Of a stretch of 64,000 nucleotides of DNA, positions 17,453 through 27,125 are shown one piece after another. The translations under genes and the position numbers were made by a program. Position 1 is the stretch's first letter. Each line of letters opens with the position of its first letter. The stretch is from assembly GCF_022267515.1 (NCBI RefSeq), contig NZ_JAKFGB010000019.1, forward strand, positions 62,001 through 126,000, written 5' to 3'. The notes under the pieces are model-generated. The model worked only from the letters and a program-made list of their open reading frames with translations. It made no database searches and was not told the DNA's origin. Origin of the DNA: Rubinisphaera margarita. Lineage in GTDB: Bacteria; Planctomycetota; Planctomycetia; Planctomycetales; Planctomycetaceae.

Positions 17453-20400
17453 GTGAAGGTAGACGACCATCGACTCGAATTTCTGAACTCGCTTGAACGC
17501 GCCGAAGCAAGGCTTCTGTCGTGGGGGCTTGTCGATGGTTCGTTTAGTGCAGACGAGATTGGCGATCTTTGTGAAATCTACCTCGAAGACAACGATCTTT
17601 GGACGTTGTACGAGGACGAGGATGAGTTTCAAGATGTTTTAGAGGAGATTGGTTTCCTTTACGAGTTCCAAGACGGAATGCGGCATCGCTATCGCACTCG
17701 GATGGCTGAGACGCTCCGATTGCTGTCAAGACTTCGTCAACTATTCCCAAAGCACATGAATACGGGCAACCGGAAATGGCAAACGGCAAAGCCACTTGTG
17801 GGTGATTTCAGGTTTATGCTGCGTCCTCGAACCGTGCCGCAGCGGAACGTCTCTATAGACGAAACATTAGCCCGGATCGAGCAATCAAGGAAGCTTTCAG
17901 CGCTTCAGAAAAATGTTTTGTCGGCCTTGCTGTCATCGCCAAACGATGATCAGATGCAGCTTGCATCTTTTCAAGTTCGTGCGGCCGAGAACGTTCTGGG
18001 CCAATTGAATATGAACAGGTGCTCAGGAACGATCGTTTGTGCCGGCACAGGTAGCGGAAAAACGCTGTCGTTCTACTTGCCAGCGTTCCTTTCGATCGCC
18101 GAGTCCATCGACAGCAATTATTGGACGCGATGTCTGGCAATCTATCCGCGTAACGAACTGCTCAAAGATCAACTCGCCGAGGCGTATGGCCAAGCTAGAA
18201 AAATTGATTCGCTCTTGCAGGCCAACGGAAAACGCAAACTGACAATTGCAACTTTGTTCGGTGCGACGCCTGAACATGAAGGCTACTTTGACTATGCAGA
18301 ACCACCAGCAGGCTGGACTCGCACGAATGGTGGCGACATATGTCCTTTTCTTACTTGTCCAACCAGATCTTGCCAAGGCCAGATGATTTGGCGGGCTGAA
18401 GATCGGAACAGCAATGTGCATCGACTGTGCTGCTCTCGTTGCTCAGCAAGCACGGCGCACGACGAGCTAATCTTGACTCGTCAGCGTTTGCAGCATACTC
18501 CCGCCGACATTCTATTCACGACCACGGAGATGTTGAATCAACGTATTGGTGATTCGACCATGGCACACGTGTTCGGTGTCGGTGCAGCGAGAAACAGAAC
18601 ACCGAAGATGGTACTGCTGGACGAGGTGCATACTTACTCTGGGGTTTCCGGGGCGCAAACCGCGATGCTGCTTCGTCGTTGGAAGCATGCCGCCGACGTG
18701 CGCCCACACTTCGTGGGCCTGTCAGCGACGTTGGCCGACGCGCGAAAGTTCTTTGCAACTCTGATTGGGGAATCCGATTCACGTGTCGAGGAAATTTCCC
18801 CTCATCCGACGGAATTGGATCGTATGGGAATGGAGTACCTAGTCGCTCTACGTGGAGATCCGGCGAGCCAAAGTTCATTACTGTCGACGTCAATCCAAAC
18901 AGCGATGCTACTGCGACGAACGCTTGACGCACGGAACAACAACACGGCACCACAGTCCGAAGTCTACGGGTCGAAAGAGTTCGTGTTCACGGACGACCTC
19001 GACGTAACGAACCGGATGTTTTACAACCTGCGGGACGCAGAAGGACAAGACAGTTGGGGCCGCCCCGATGTTCAGACGCATCCTAACGGCTCGCTTGCGA
19101 ACTTACGGAACCCGCAAGCTCCCGATGAGCGGCTAAGAGCGCAGTTCGGGCAATCTTGGGACCTTTGCACGAAACTAGGCCATCGGCTTCAGGATGGGAC
19201 TTCCGATCTGCGAATTGAGCGTACGAGTTCACAGGACTCTGGCGTTGCGACCGATGCCGACATCATCGTGGCGACCGCGTCACTGGAGGTTGGTTTCAAC
19301 GATCCCGAAGTAAACGTTGTTTTGCAACACAAGGCACCAAGAGATCCCGCCCAATTTCTGCAACGAAAAGGGCGTGCTGGTCGGCGCATTGAAATGCGAC
19401 CCTGGACTATCGTAACGCTCTCCGATTACGGCCGAGATCGGTTGGCTTGGGAAAGCTTTGACTTGCTTTTTGACCCTGCACTGTCGCCTCGAGAATTGCC
19501 CGTCAGCAATCGCTACGTTCTGCGTATGCAGATGGTATTCGCCTTTTTCGATTGGATCGCAACACGTTTGCGAACGCAAGCAGGGATGCCAAAAGGCAGC
19601 GTCTATCGCGATTTTTCAGGACCGGCAGAGAAGATCCTGCAAAACTCCAAGAAGATCGCTGACATGAAACAACGCCAAAGAGCGGCGGTCGCCATCATTG
19701 AAGGGTTGTTGTTCAGAGAAGAGGGCTACCACGAACTCGTGAGATATCTATCCAATGCCTTGAAACAGACGGAAGAGACGATCGAAGTCCTCGTATGGGA
19801 TCCGCCGCGCGCATTGATGAACGCCGCTTTGCCAACTCTACTGCGACGATTGAATTCCAACTGGAAAGTCGTCGATAAGGATCCGCCAGTATTCGACAAC
19901 TTCGTCGGAAACAATCCGCTGCCCGAGTTTGTCCCGGCCCAGTTGTTCGGGGACTTGAACTTGCCAGAAGTGACGCTGCGATCGCCGCCGCAGGATCTGA
20001 GATCGCTGGAACGCGTCGACGTGCTTCCGATCTTGCAAGCGATGCGTGAATTTGCACCGGGTCGAGTATCGCGTCGCTTTGGCGTTTTGAACTCACACGC
20101 GCGCCACTGGGTGCAACCGGGCGACCTTTCGATCGACGGCGACCAACCGCTTGAACTAGGCAACATCGTCAGTCGATACGACGAAATCGGATCATTTGAT
20201 CGGTTTGATGCGAACGGCAACTCGCAATCGATACGATGCGTTCGTCCTCGGGAGATGCGACTGGTCGTTCCTGAACGACGCGTGGCGGACAGCACTAACG
20301 CGATGCTTTCTTGGAACACTCAAGTGTGCCCGCTGGTCCCCGGAACATCCGTTGATTTGCCGTCGCCATCACGTTGGTCTTCGGTTGTAACGGGAATGGA

Positions 20401-22117
20401 GCTCTTCGTCCACAACCTTAACAATCCCCTCGAGGTGCGTCGCTTTGCGACTCAGTCGAAGGCGACAATCAACTTCGACAATGGTCAGACAAATGAGACC
20501 ACCCTCAGCTTCATTGCAGACCGCGGCGATGACACAGATTCCAATCAAGTCCCGGTGGGGATTGGCTTTGCTATTGACGTTGACGGACTGGTCGTTCGAT
20601 TTGCTGTACCGGAGGATTTAGCGGGCCGACTGCTTCACAACCCGGCCATGCTTCGCTGTTTACGAGTATCGAAATTCCGAGATGCGGTCGCGGAAGATCC
20701 GACACTTGAACGCTTCGCAAGCTTCTTTGAACTACGCTGGTTGTCTCAGGTTTATCTCTCCGCTTTGGTGACATCCGCGATTGAACGAGACGTCACGCTA
20801 CAGGAATCGTGGCAAGCGTCGTCCTCAGATTCAACTATCCTGAACTTCAACGAGGTTCTTGGTGTGATCTTCCAAAGTCTTGCCGTGTCTTCACAGAGTG
20901 ACCAGGATGGTGAGCAAAGTGAATCACTTGATGACGTCCAGCAGCAACTGCAAAAAGACTTGGAGCAACTTCTAGAAGATCCGATCATCATCGACTCACT
21001 TCACGGCCATGCTCCCGTACTTTGGGAAACGCCGAACTCAGCTTGGACACCGTGGCTGACTCGGAAGTTCAAGACAACTTTGGGAGCGGCAATTCTTGAC
21101 GGTATCCAACAAGTCTGCAGTGATCTGGATTCCAACGATCTTCTGCTCGACGTCGAACCTGGTCCGCGCCCAACCATCGCGGTTCCGAGAACAGGCGAGA
21201 GCGAAGAAGTCTGGATCACGGAGAAGACTGTCGGCGGTGGCGGAATCATTGAATCGTTCTTGATTCGCTATGGCGAAGATCCGCGACGATTCTTCGATCT
21301 TGTCGAAAACGCGTTGCGTCCATCCGACTACGAAATTGCCGACCAACAATTGACGATCCTGCTCGATTGGATGAACTCGCCCGACCAGGTCGAAGTAAAA
21401 GACAAGGTTTCGGCCTATCGAGTCGCGTCGACCGAAAATCATAGAGCCCACGCTGATGCCTTCGATGATCTTCGCAAAACTCTAGACAAGAAGGGACTGT
21501 TCACATGCCATGGTGTGATTGCTGCGATCGCCAATCGAATCCTGCGACCTGGCAGCAACGAAGACACCGATGCGTTGCTTCACAAGATGATCTCACGCTG
21601 GGGCACTCTTGAGGACAATTTGGACGTCGAGATTGATCCACGAATTATGGCGTACCTCGAATCGGCGAATGATTTGATCGATAACGTTATGCGAGACCCA
21701 AGCGACAATGCGATTGAGGCGAATCGTCGCCAGTGGCGCTTCAATACGCTGCTTAGCTTGCTTTGGCCGCGTGGCGGTGTATCTCGCAGCGCACGCCTCG
21801 TCGTCTATAACCCGTACGATTCGCTTCCAGAAACTGAACACGACCTGGTCCATCTGTTTCTCATTGGCGAGGCAACTCGTGTCAACATTGATGATGAAGA
21901 CTGGTCTCAAAAAGCGCGAGATTGCTTGATCAAAGATAGCGAGATCATCTTGGTGGGCAAGCCTGATGAGCTTCCTGTACTTCGCAGGGCACTGATGGAC
22001 CTGATGACGGTCCCGATTGATTCGGGCTACATGCTTTTGCATCCAAAGGTTGGCCGAGTCGATCGACGCGTGGAATCGATTGAGATTAGCTTATCGCTGC
22101 CGGAAGGCGTGCAATGA
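17453..22117 (+). CDS. dpdJ: DpdJ, very large DEAD/DEAH-box helicase
   Basis: 1554 aa; GTG start with GAGGG upstream. Walker A is AGTGSGKT (197-204) and the DEAH-equivalent is DEVH in VLLDEVHTYSG, followed by FVGLSATL. Motifs V/VI read IIVATASLEVGFNDPEVNVV and QFLQRKGRAGRR. Between motifs I and II sits a cysteine cluster (CPFLTCPTRSC and CCSRC) that probably binds zinc, as in several MrfA/Lhr-like helicases. About 850 C-terminal residues have no recognised domain. This is the largest protein of the island and presumably the main translocase of the restriction arm. It overlaps dpdK by 4 nt. Confidence 0.85.
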   Translation: MKVDDHRLEFLNSLERAEARLLSWGLVDGSFSADEIGDLCEIYLEDNDLWTLYEDEDEFQDVLEEIGFLYEFQDGMRHRYRTRMAETLRLLSRLRQLFPKHMNTGNRKWQTAKPLVGDFRFMLRPRTVPQRNVSIDETLARIEQSRKLSALQKNVLSALLSSPNDDQMQLASFQVRAAENVLGQLNMNRCSGTIVCAGTGSGKTLSFYLPAFLSIAESIDSNYWTRCLAIYPRNELLKDQLAEAYGQARKIDSLLQANGKRKLTIATLFGATPEHEGYFDYAEPPAGWTRTNGGDICPFLTCPTRSCQGQMIWRAEDRNSNVHRLCCSRCSASTAHDELILTRQRLQHTPADILFTTTEMLNQRIGDSTMAHVFGVGAARNRTPKMVLLDEVHTYSGVSGAQTAMLLRRWKHAADVRPHFVGLSATLADARKFFATLIGESDSRVEEISPHPTELDRMGMEYLVALRGDPASQSSLLSTSIQTAMLLRRTLDARNNNTAPQSEVYGSKEFVFTDDLDVTNRMFYNLRDAEGQDSWGRPDVQTHPNGSLANLRNPQAPDERLRAQFGQSWDLCTKLGHRLQDGTSDLRIERTSSQDSGVATDADIIVATASLEVGFNDPEVNVVLQHKAPRDPAQFLQRKGRAGRRIEMRPWTIVTLSDYGRDRLAWESFDLLFDPALSPRELPVSNRYVLRMQMVFAFFDWIATRLRTQAGMPKGSVYRDFSGPAEKILQNSKKIADMKQRQRAAVAIIEGLLFREEGYHELVRYLSNALKQTEETIEVLVWDPPRALMNAALPTLLRRLNSNWKVVDKDPPVFDNFVGNNPLPEFVPAQLFGDLNLPEVTLRSPPQDLRSLERVDVLPILQAMREFAPGRVSRRFGVLNSHARHWVQPGDLSIDGDQPLELGNIVSRYDEIGSFDRFDANGNSQSIRCVRPREMRLVVPERRVADSTNAMLSWNTQVCPLVPGTSVDLPSPSRWSSVVTGMELFVHNLNNPLEVRRFATQSKATINFDNGQTNETTLSFIADRGDDTDSNQVPVGIGFAIDVDGLVVRFAVPEDLAGRLLHNPAMLRCLRVSKFRDAVAEDPTLERFASFFELRWLSQVYLSALVTSAIERDVTLQESWQASSSDSTILNFNEVLGVIFQSLAVSSQSDQDGEQSESLDDVQQQLQKDLEQLLEDPIIIDSLHGHAPVLWETPNSAWTPWLTRKFKTTLGAAILDGIQQVCSDLDSNDLLLDVEPGPRPTIAVPRTGESEEVWITEKTVGGGGIIESFLIRYGEDPRRFFDLVENALRPSDYEIADQQLTILLDWMNSPDQVEVKDKVSAYRVASTENHRAHADAFDDLRKTLDKKGLFTCHGVIAAIANRILRPGSNEDTDALLHKMISRWGTLEDNLDVEIDPRIMAYLESANDLIDNVMRDPSDNAIEANRRQWRFNTLLSLLWPRGGVSRSARLVVYNPYDSLPETEHDLVHLFLIGEATRVNIDDEDWSQKARDCLIKDSEIILVGKPDELPVLRRALMDLMTVPIDSGYMLLHPKVGRVDRRVESIEISLSLPEGVQ

Positions 22118-22656
22118 ACGATCCAACTTCAGACAAGCGTAACACGTTCTCGAGCCAGGCAACGAGTCGCGCCGAGATTCGAGAATTGCTCGAAGGAATC
22201 TTCGTCGCCGAGTTACTGGTCCCTAGTGAGTCGATTTGGCTTGTCTCGCCTTGGATTTCCGATATCGACATTCTCGATAACCGGTGCGGTCAATTCTCGT
22301 CGCTGGTCCCAACATGGGGACATCGCCGGATCCGTCTCAGCGAGGTCTTTGGGCAATTAATACATCAATCAAGAGTTCATATCGTTGCGCGTCCTGACTC
22401 GCACAACGACGTGTTCTTACGAAAGATGGATGACCTAAGTCGGTCGAGCGATGGAACAAGCAATCTTCAAGTCGCAATTCGTGACACGTTGCACCTGAAG
22501 GGGCTCCTTGGTCAAGACTATTACCTAAGCGGTTCGATGAACCTGACCTACAACGGCGTTGAGATCAACCACGAAGGTGTCTCGTTGAATCGATCACCTG
22601 AAGCCATTGCGGAGGCTCGAATTCACTTCCAAGCAAATTACGAGGCGGATCAATGA
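22114..22656 (+). CDS. dpdK: DpdK, phospholipase D-like putative nuclease
   Basis: 180 aa with one PLD-type half: a WLVSPWISDIDILDN strand region, then HLKGLLG (the HxK motif) followed by YLSGSMNLTYNGVEINHEGV, which supplies the Ser/Asn/Glu residues of the HKD superfamily. With one motif it should act as a dimer. It is the only obvious nuclease candidate on the plus strand of the Dpd island, so it is likely the DNA-cleaving component, although cleavage has to be shown. ATGA overlaps join it to dpdJ and dpdD. Confidence 0.8.
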   Translation: MNDPTSDKRNTFSSQATSRAEIRELLEGIFVAELLVPSESIWLVSPWISDIDILDNRCGQFSSLVPTWGHRRIRLSEVFGQLIHQSRVHIVARPDSHNDVFLRKMDDLSRSSDGTSNLQVAIRDTLHLKGLLGQDYYLSGSMNLTYNGVEINHEGVSLNRSPEAIAEARIHFQANYEADQ

Positions 22657-24938
22657 CGCAATCGAGCGATGATTCGCAGGCATTCCTGAGATCTTTCTTT
22701 GGCTCAGGCAACTCCATTCAATGGGATGCCTACAAGTCCGCCGCACCGACTGACGCAATTCGTTCCTATCTCGAACCGTGGGTGCGACGATTTCTTAAAC
22801 AGGAGAGTCCGTTCCTATTGCCCCGAGTCGATCCGTCATCGAAGCAGACGACTTGGTATGTGCTCTGTGGCAATTCGCGTGAAGCAAGGTCAATGCGGGA
22901 ATCTTTGCTCGCCTTTATCGGTCCCACCTATTCGAACTTCCATGGCCAACTTGCCAAACTCGATCCTGAGGACCCCATTGAAAGCTGTTGCAAATCAACC
23001 TTCGGTTCGCTCGTATTCCGTTTGCCAGTTATCCACGACGACGATCGAACGAAGGTGGGCAGATTGCTCACCGCAATTATTGACTATCGGGATCGCGAAT
23101 CCGGACGATCGCTTGCCGCGGTTAAGCCGATTGGCCGATTGTTGCGCGATCTCGAGATGGCGATCCTCGCCAGGAATGAGCAATCAGCATGGGCCATCTA
23201 TGGTGAAATCCGAAGTCGCGGACGACTTAGCGCTACCAACCTCGCATTCCTCCAAGTGCGAATTTTCGCAGCCTTTGAAAAATGGGCAGAATTGCTGCTG
23301 CTTCCGGTCCTGGACGAGATCCTACAAGTTCGCCGGCCAAAGCGGATTTCTGATCAAATCGCTCAGGCGGTCTACCGGCAACACCTTTCGCAGCACGAAC
23401 TCACCGGGGATGTGTCCGCAGCTGTCGAGACCTATCGCGGCACCGCGAAGCGCTTCCACAACCTTGTTCGATCGACCGCAGGACTCCAATCACCCGACGC
23501 AATCAAGTTTGCGCTAGTGTCTTCCGTTGCTTCCGATCCAACCAAGCGTGAACTGGCTGAGCAACTAGCCGGGCATTCGGCGATCGCGGCGGACGCCGAG
23601 TGGGCGAACGCATTGCTTGCAACGCTGCCCGCCCCGGCACCTGCGGAAGGAGTTTCCGAGGCCGTCATAGGCTACGACGTGGCCGATGCTCGTTACAACG
23701 AAAACAACTTCGACGAAGCGTTCGCACTTTATCTATTGCAACCGCCCACCAACCGTTCAGTCCACCGCGTGCTGGAGTTGGCCGTTGAGATTGACACTCG
23801 ACGCTCTGCCGAGGATGCCATCGCGTATTTGTCATCCGCGTCCGACGATGTCCAGGGGAGGGTACTAAGTCGGCGAGTCTGCAGTGGCCACGTCGAGATT
23901 CTTTCGCAAATCCTTGGACAAGACTCCGGTGGCAAAGTCAAACCGATCGAATCGCTCATTGATTGGTTTGAGTTCGTCGATACGGGAGAAGCAGTTAAGA
24001 CCTCCGGCGAAGTCCTCGAATACGGAATTCAGAAGTGGATATCAAATTCATCGTTTGAGACGTCGAAGATCGCTGAAACATTGCAGATTTCCCGCACAGG
24101 AAAGCAACGAGATATTATCCGCAACGCGGTCCCTACATTTATTCGCGCGTTCTTGGTCGATCGCTCAGCAACCCGTGAATGCAAACCGATCTACAACGCG
24201 CTCACCGATTTGCTGATTTACGATGAATCAGTCGGCCCAGATGATCTCACTGCCATCGAACAACTCAGTGAAGCGATACTTACAACCGCCCCAAGCCACG
24301 ACGTCAGCAACAACGACTTCCAACACGTCGCCGAGTTGACCACCTACCTTTGGGCCTTGATCGCCGCTCCACGCCACTTCGATTGGGTTTTGTCGATGTT
24401 GGACTTGCTGATCGACACAGGCGCTCAACAACACACCAGCCTGACACCCATCCTTGCCACGCTCGCCGAATCAAGCCGGCTTTGGGCTAGACGCATCAGC
24501 GACGACCAATGGTCACTGCTGGAACTACTCGCCGCCGATCTCGATCTCACCGAAATGGTCTCGGTTCCCCGTCCGGAGGTCGAGGAGGCAACCCAAGACG
24601 ACTCTCCAGACATTCGCAGTCTCCTGGCAGGCAAAAGCATCGCCGTTTATTCTCTCACCGAGCGAATCGCAAGACGCTTCGGTCAACTCGCCCAACAAAC
24701 ATTCGAAGGCATTAAGATCCATTATATCCACGACAAGTCCCTTACCGATCGCATGAAAAGCCTCGCTCAATCTGCCGACATCTTCATCATCAATACTTGG
24801 GACGCCAAACACGCGGCAACAAATGGCATAAAGGATAGTCGACCTAAATCCAAAACATGCCTTCACGCCGAAGGAAAGTCCTCCACACAATTGTTAAGCT
24901 GTTTGATTCATCACGCTAATACTATATGCAGAACCTAA
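22653..24938 (+). CDS. dpdD: DpdD, with C-terminal DUF2325-like Rossmann domain
   Basis: 761 aa. The N-terminal 200 residues are alpha/beta without a clear motif; the middle (about 200-640) is helical and looks repeat-like. The last 100 residues begin LLAGKSIAVYSLTERIARRF and continue with ADIFIINTWDAKHAATNGI and LHAEGKSSTQLLSCL, a pattern like the small DUF2325 Rossmann domains. Size and neighbours identify DpdD, a protein of unknown biochemical role that is conserved in Dpd clusters. It is the last gene of the plus-strand operon, coupled to dpdK by a 4-nt overlap. Confidence 0.75.
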   Translation: MTQSSDDSQAFLRSFFGSGNSIQWDAYKSAAPTDAIRSYLEPWVRRFLKQESPFLLPRVDPSSKQTTWYVLCGNSREARSMRESLLAFIGPTYSNFHGQLAKLDPEDPIESCCKSTFGSLVFRLPVIHDDDRTKVGRLLTAIIDYRDRESGRSLAAVKPIGRLLRDLEMAILARNEQSAWAIYGEIRSRGRLSATNLAFLQVRIFAAFEKWAELLLLPVLDEILQVRRPKRISDQIAQAVYRQHLSQHELTGDVSAAVETYRGTAKRFHNLVRSTAGLQSPDAIKFALVSSVASDPTKRELAEQLAGHSAIAADAEWANALLATLPAPAPAEGVSEAVIGYDVADARYNENNFDEAFALYLLQPPTNRSVHRVLELAVEIDTRRSAEDAIAYLSSASDDVQGRVLSRRVCSGHVEILSQILGQDSGGKVKPIESLIDWFEFVDTGEAVKTSGEVLEYGIQKWISNSSFETSKIAETLQISRTGKQRDIIRNAVPTFIRAFLVDRSATRECKPIYNALTDLLIYDESVGPDDLTAIEQLSEAILTTAPSHDVSNNDFQHVAELTTYLWALIAAPRHFDWVLSMLDLLIDTGAQQHTSLTPILATLAESSRLWARRISDDQWSLLELLAADLDLTEMVSVPRPEVEEATQDDSPDIRSLLAGKSIAVYSLTERIARRFGQLAQQTFEGIKIHYIHDKSLTDRMKSLAQSADIFIINTWDAKHAATNGIKDSRPKSKTCLHAEGKSSTQLLSCLIHHANTICRT

Positions 24939-25283
24939 CCCTCGAGAATTTTCATACTTCCGCTGTAGTTGGATCTTCCCAAACCTGTGCGTAATCTTCC
25001 TGAGTCGCCGTGATTCAAGGAGGATTGCGAAGGGTTATCCATACGTTCTGCGAAAGCGAGTGATTGCTGCAGAGCCATTACCGCACGCTTGACGTTCGCT
25101 GGGAATACCGCCCACACCTCTTTGAAGGCTTCTGGCAGCTCGCTTATCTGTTCACTATCCTCAAGCGGTTATGAAACTGGTTCTAATCTTCACATCACAA
25201 GGACCGCAGTTGCGTCGAATGCGCAGGAACCGCTTAGGCACTTCAGTTCTAGTTTCTGAACGTCCGACGCGTGCCGCCTTCCA
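24939..25283. other. Convergent intergenic region with possible gene scrap
   Basis: This lies between the ends of dpdD (+) and the TIR-kinase gene (-). On the minus strand 25165-24938 reads LEDSEQISELPEAFKEVWAVF...NVKRAVMALQQSLAFAERM, which is protein-like but follows a TAA and has no ATG, so it may be a residual C-terminus from an earlier neighbour. I see no convincing terminator hairpin with a T-run here. Confidence 0.3.
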
Positions 25284-27104
25284 CTATGTCGGCGCTTCGC
25301 GATTTAATTCAACGATCTTAAACCCCAATGATTCGACCACGCGATTAACCGAGTTGGCGCCTCCAGTAAATGTTTCAACTGGCCGGCCTGTTGCCAATGA
25401 GACAATTTTCTTGACGGGGTACAAGCGGTCCTCGAATTGAATCGCATACCCATGTTTCCCGTTTGGGAAGTTTCGGTACCTTCCGGACGTGCGGTAGACG
25501 GCGTCGAACTCCGCCAGAGCTTTTAAGAGCTTAGTTCTTGAGCGCGGTCGGGGAGTGCCATGACGCTTGGGTTGCCGTCGGCTTCCGTTGTCGGAAGCCT
25601 TCCTGCGCCTTCGCGTCCTCTGCTTCTTCGGGGTAGAAGTGGACTGACGATGTTGCAACGCATCAAGGAATTCAGATGCAGATGCAAATCGATCATTCGG
25701 GTCTTCGGCAGTAGCCTTTTCAAGTATGGTCTTCAGGTCCGTTGTCGTGTTGAGAGCGTCGATGAAAGCTTCAGGGCGACGCCATGCTGAGGGCGGCAAG
25801 TCCTGCCCATACAGCACGAACATTCCAGTCATGCCGACGGCGAAGATATCAGCACGATGGTCTGCTTCTTGGGGTCTGTGGAGTTGCTCGGGAGCCGCGA
25901 AGACGAACGTACCCAACATTCCAGTTCGAGTCCCTCCAGTTGTGTTGTTCATCGTGACGAGATCGAAATCTGTGAGTTTCAGTTGATCTTCTGATGTCAG
26001 AAGGACGTTTGTAGGTTTGATGTCACGGTGAATGTACGCGGAAGGGTGACTGTGCGTGTGATTTAGAATGGAAAGAATACGCTGCATGATTGCAACTGCG
26101 TCAGCTCGTGACTTGCGTCCATGATGTACAGCTTCTCTTAGATTGCCACCTGAAATTAACTCCATCACAAAATATAAAAAGCCGTCGTCTTCGCACTTCG
26201 GATTTAGTACAGATACGATACCGTCGTTGCCAGAAAGGTCTGACATGACTCTTGCGCCTCGAAAGAATCGCTCGACACTTTCATTATTTGATGCTTCTGA
26301 GCAATTGAGGGCCTTTATCGCAACATTGCTTGCCGTTTGCTGATCGAATGCATTCCAGACTGTTGCATAGCCACCGCGACCTATCTGATTCAAAAGGAGG
26401 TAACGATCTCCCAATTGGTCCCCTTGCCTCAACTGACCACCGCGCCGCAATTCACGTTTGAGACTCAGAATGTCGTCATCAATTGTTGTCGTGTCCTCAC
26501 CGATCTGCTCAATTCGGGACTTCCGAATGAGGGATTGGCTGAGTTCCTCTGACAGGTGTCTGTAGCGGGAGTACTTCGTTTCTTGGAATAAATTGAATTC
26601 TGCTTGCTGACCTGGGAATACAGGTACGCTCTTGTGGGAAAGTTCTCCTCCATTACCTGGAAATGATGGTTGGTCAAGCGGTTTGCCGCGATCCTGAAGC
26701 GACGCGAGTAACGTGGCCCGCGCCTCATCTTCCTTTAGGCCTACAAGATCGACGTAAATTCGGGCTTTAAGAAGTCCGTCGGGGTCACAATTTGCGATCC
26801 TGATTGGAATCAGCTTTCGATCGCATCCTTTGGGGTCGACGGCAAATGCGGCGCTCCATTCCGGTTGAGTATACTCCGCACTCAGATAATTCTCCGAGAG
26901 CACTGCGATGGTTTGTTTGGTGCCAGTCGCCGCTTTCTGCATCTCCAGAACAAAGTCACCTCCAGGGCGGAAGTCCCATTCTTGGATGATTGTTGTGAAG
27001 CCTTGTGCCTCCAAGACCCAAGCAACCCAGACCGCCCAAGCTTTGTCGGTCGAGTTGTAGCTGATAAAGAAATCTTTGCGCACTTCGCGACTTCTTCCCT
27101 TCAC
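25284..27104 (-). CDS. TIR domain / Ser-Thr protein kinase fusion with C-terminal 'head'-like domain
   Basis: 606 aa, GTG start. The TIR domain (10-140) begins KDFFISYNSTDKAW; Glu82 in QPEWSAAF is the expected NADase glutamate. A linker (150-225) leads to a complete kinase domain: GRGGYATVW (242-250), VAIK with Lys264, HRDIKPTN (359-366), DFD at 379-381 in place of DFG, and AAPEQLHRP. A basic linker (490-525) precedes a 75-residue domain (FPNGKHGYAIQF, LYPVKKIVSLATG, GGANSVNRVVESLGFKIVEL). That domain resembles small N-terminal 'head' domains of McrA-like restriction proteins; this match is tentative. It is the last gene of the que/dpd minus operon, 21 bp after dpdB2. TIR domains often deplete NAD in defence, so this may be a signalling or abortive effector tied to Dpd. 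Confidence 0.8.
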   Translation of the reverse strand: MKGRSREVRKDFFISYNSTDKAWAVWVAWVLEAQGFTTIIQEWDFRPGGDFVLEMQKAATGTKQTIAVLSENYLSAEYTQPEWSAAFAVDPKGCDRKLIPIRIANCDPDGLLKARIYVDLVGLKEDEARATLLASLQDRGKPLDQPSFPGNGGELSHKSVPVFPGQQAEFNLFQETKYSRYRHLSEELSQSLIRKSRIEQIGEDTTTIDDDILSLKRELRRGGQLRQGDQLGDRYLLLNQIGRGGYATVWNAFDQQTASNVAIKALNCSEASNNESVERFFRGARVMSDLSGNDGIVSVLNPKCEDDGFLYFVMELISGGNLREAVHHGRKSRADAVAIMQRILSILNHTHSHPSAYIHRDIKPTNVLLTSEDQLKLTDFDLVTMNNTTGGTRTGMLGTFVFAAPEQLHRPQEADHRADIFAVGMTGMFVLYGQDLPPSAWRRPEAFIDALNTTTDLKTILEKATAEDPNDRFASASEFLDALQHRQSTSTPKKQRTRRRRKASDNGSRRQPKRHGTPRPRSRTKLLKALAEFDAVYRTSGRYRNFPNGKHGYAIQFEDRLYPVKKIVSLATGRPVETFTGGANSVNRVVESLGFKIVELNREAPT

Positions 27105-27125
27105 GATGTCCTACTGAATGGTAAG

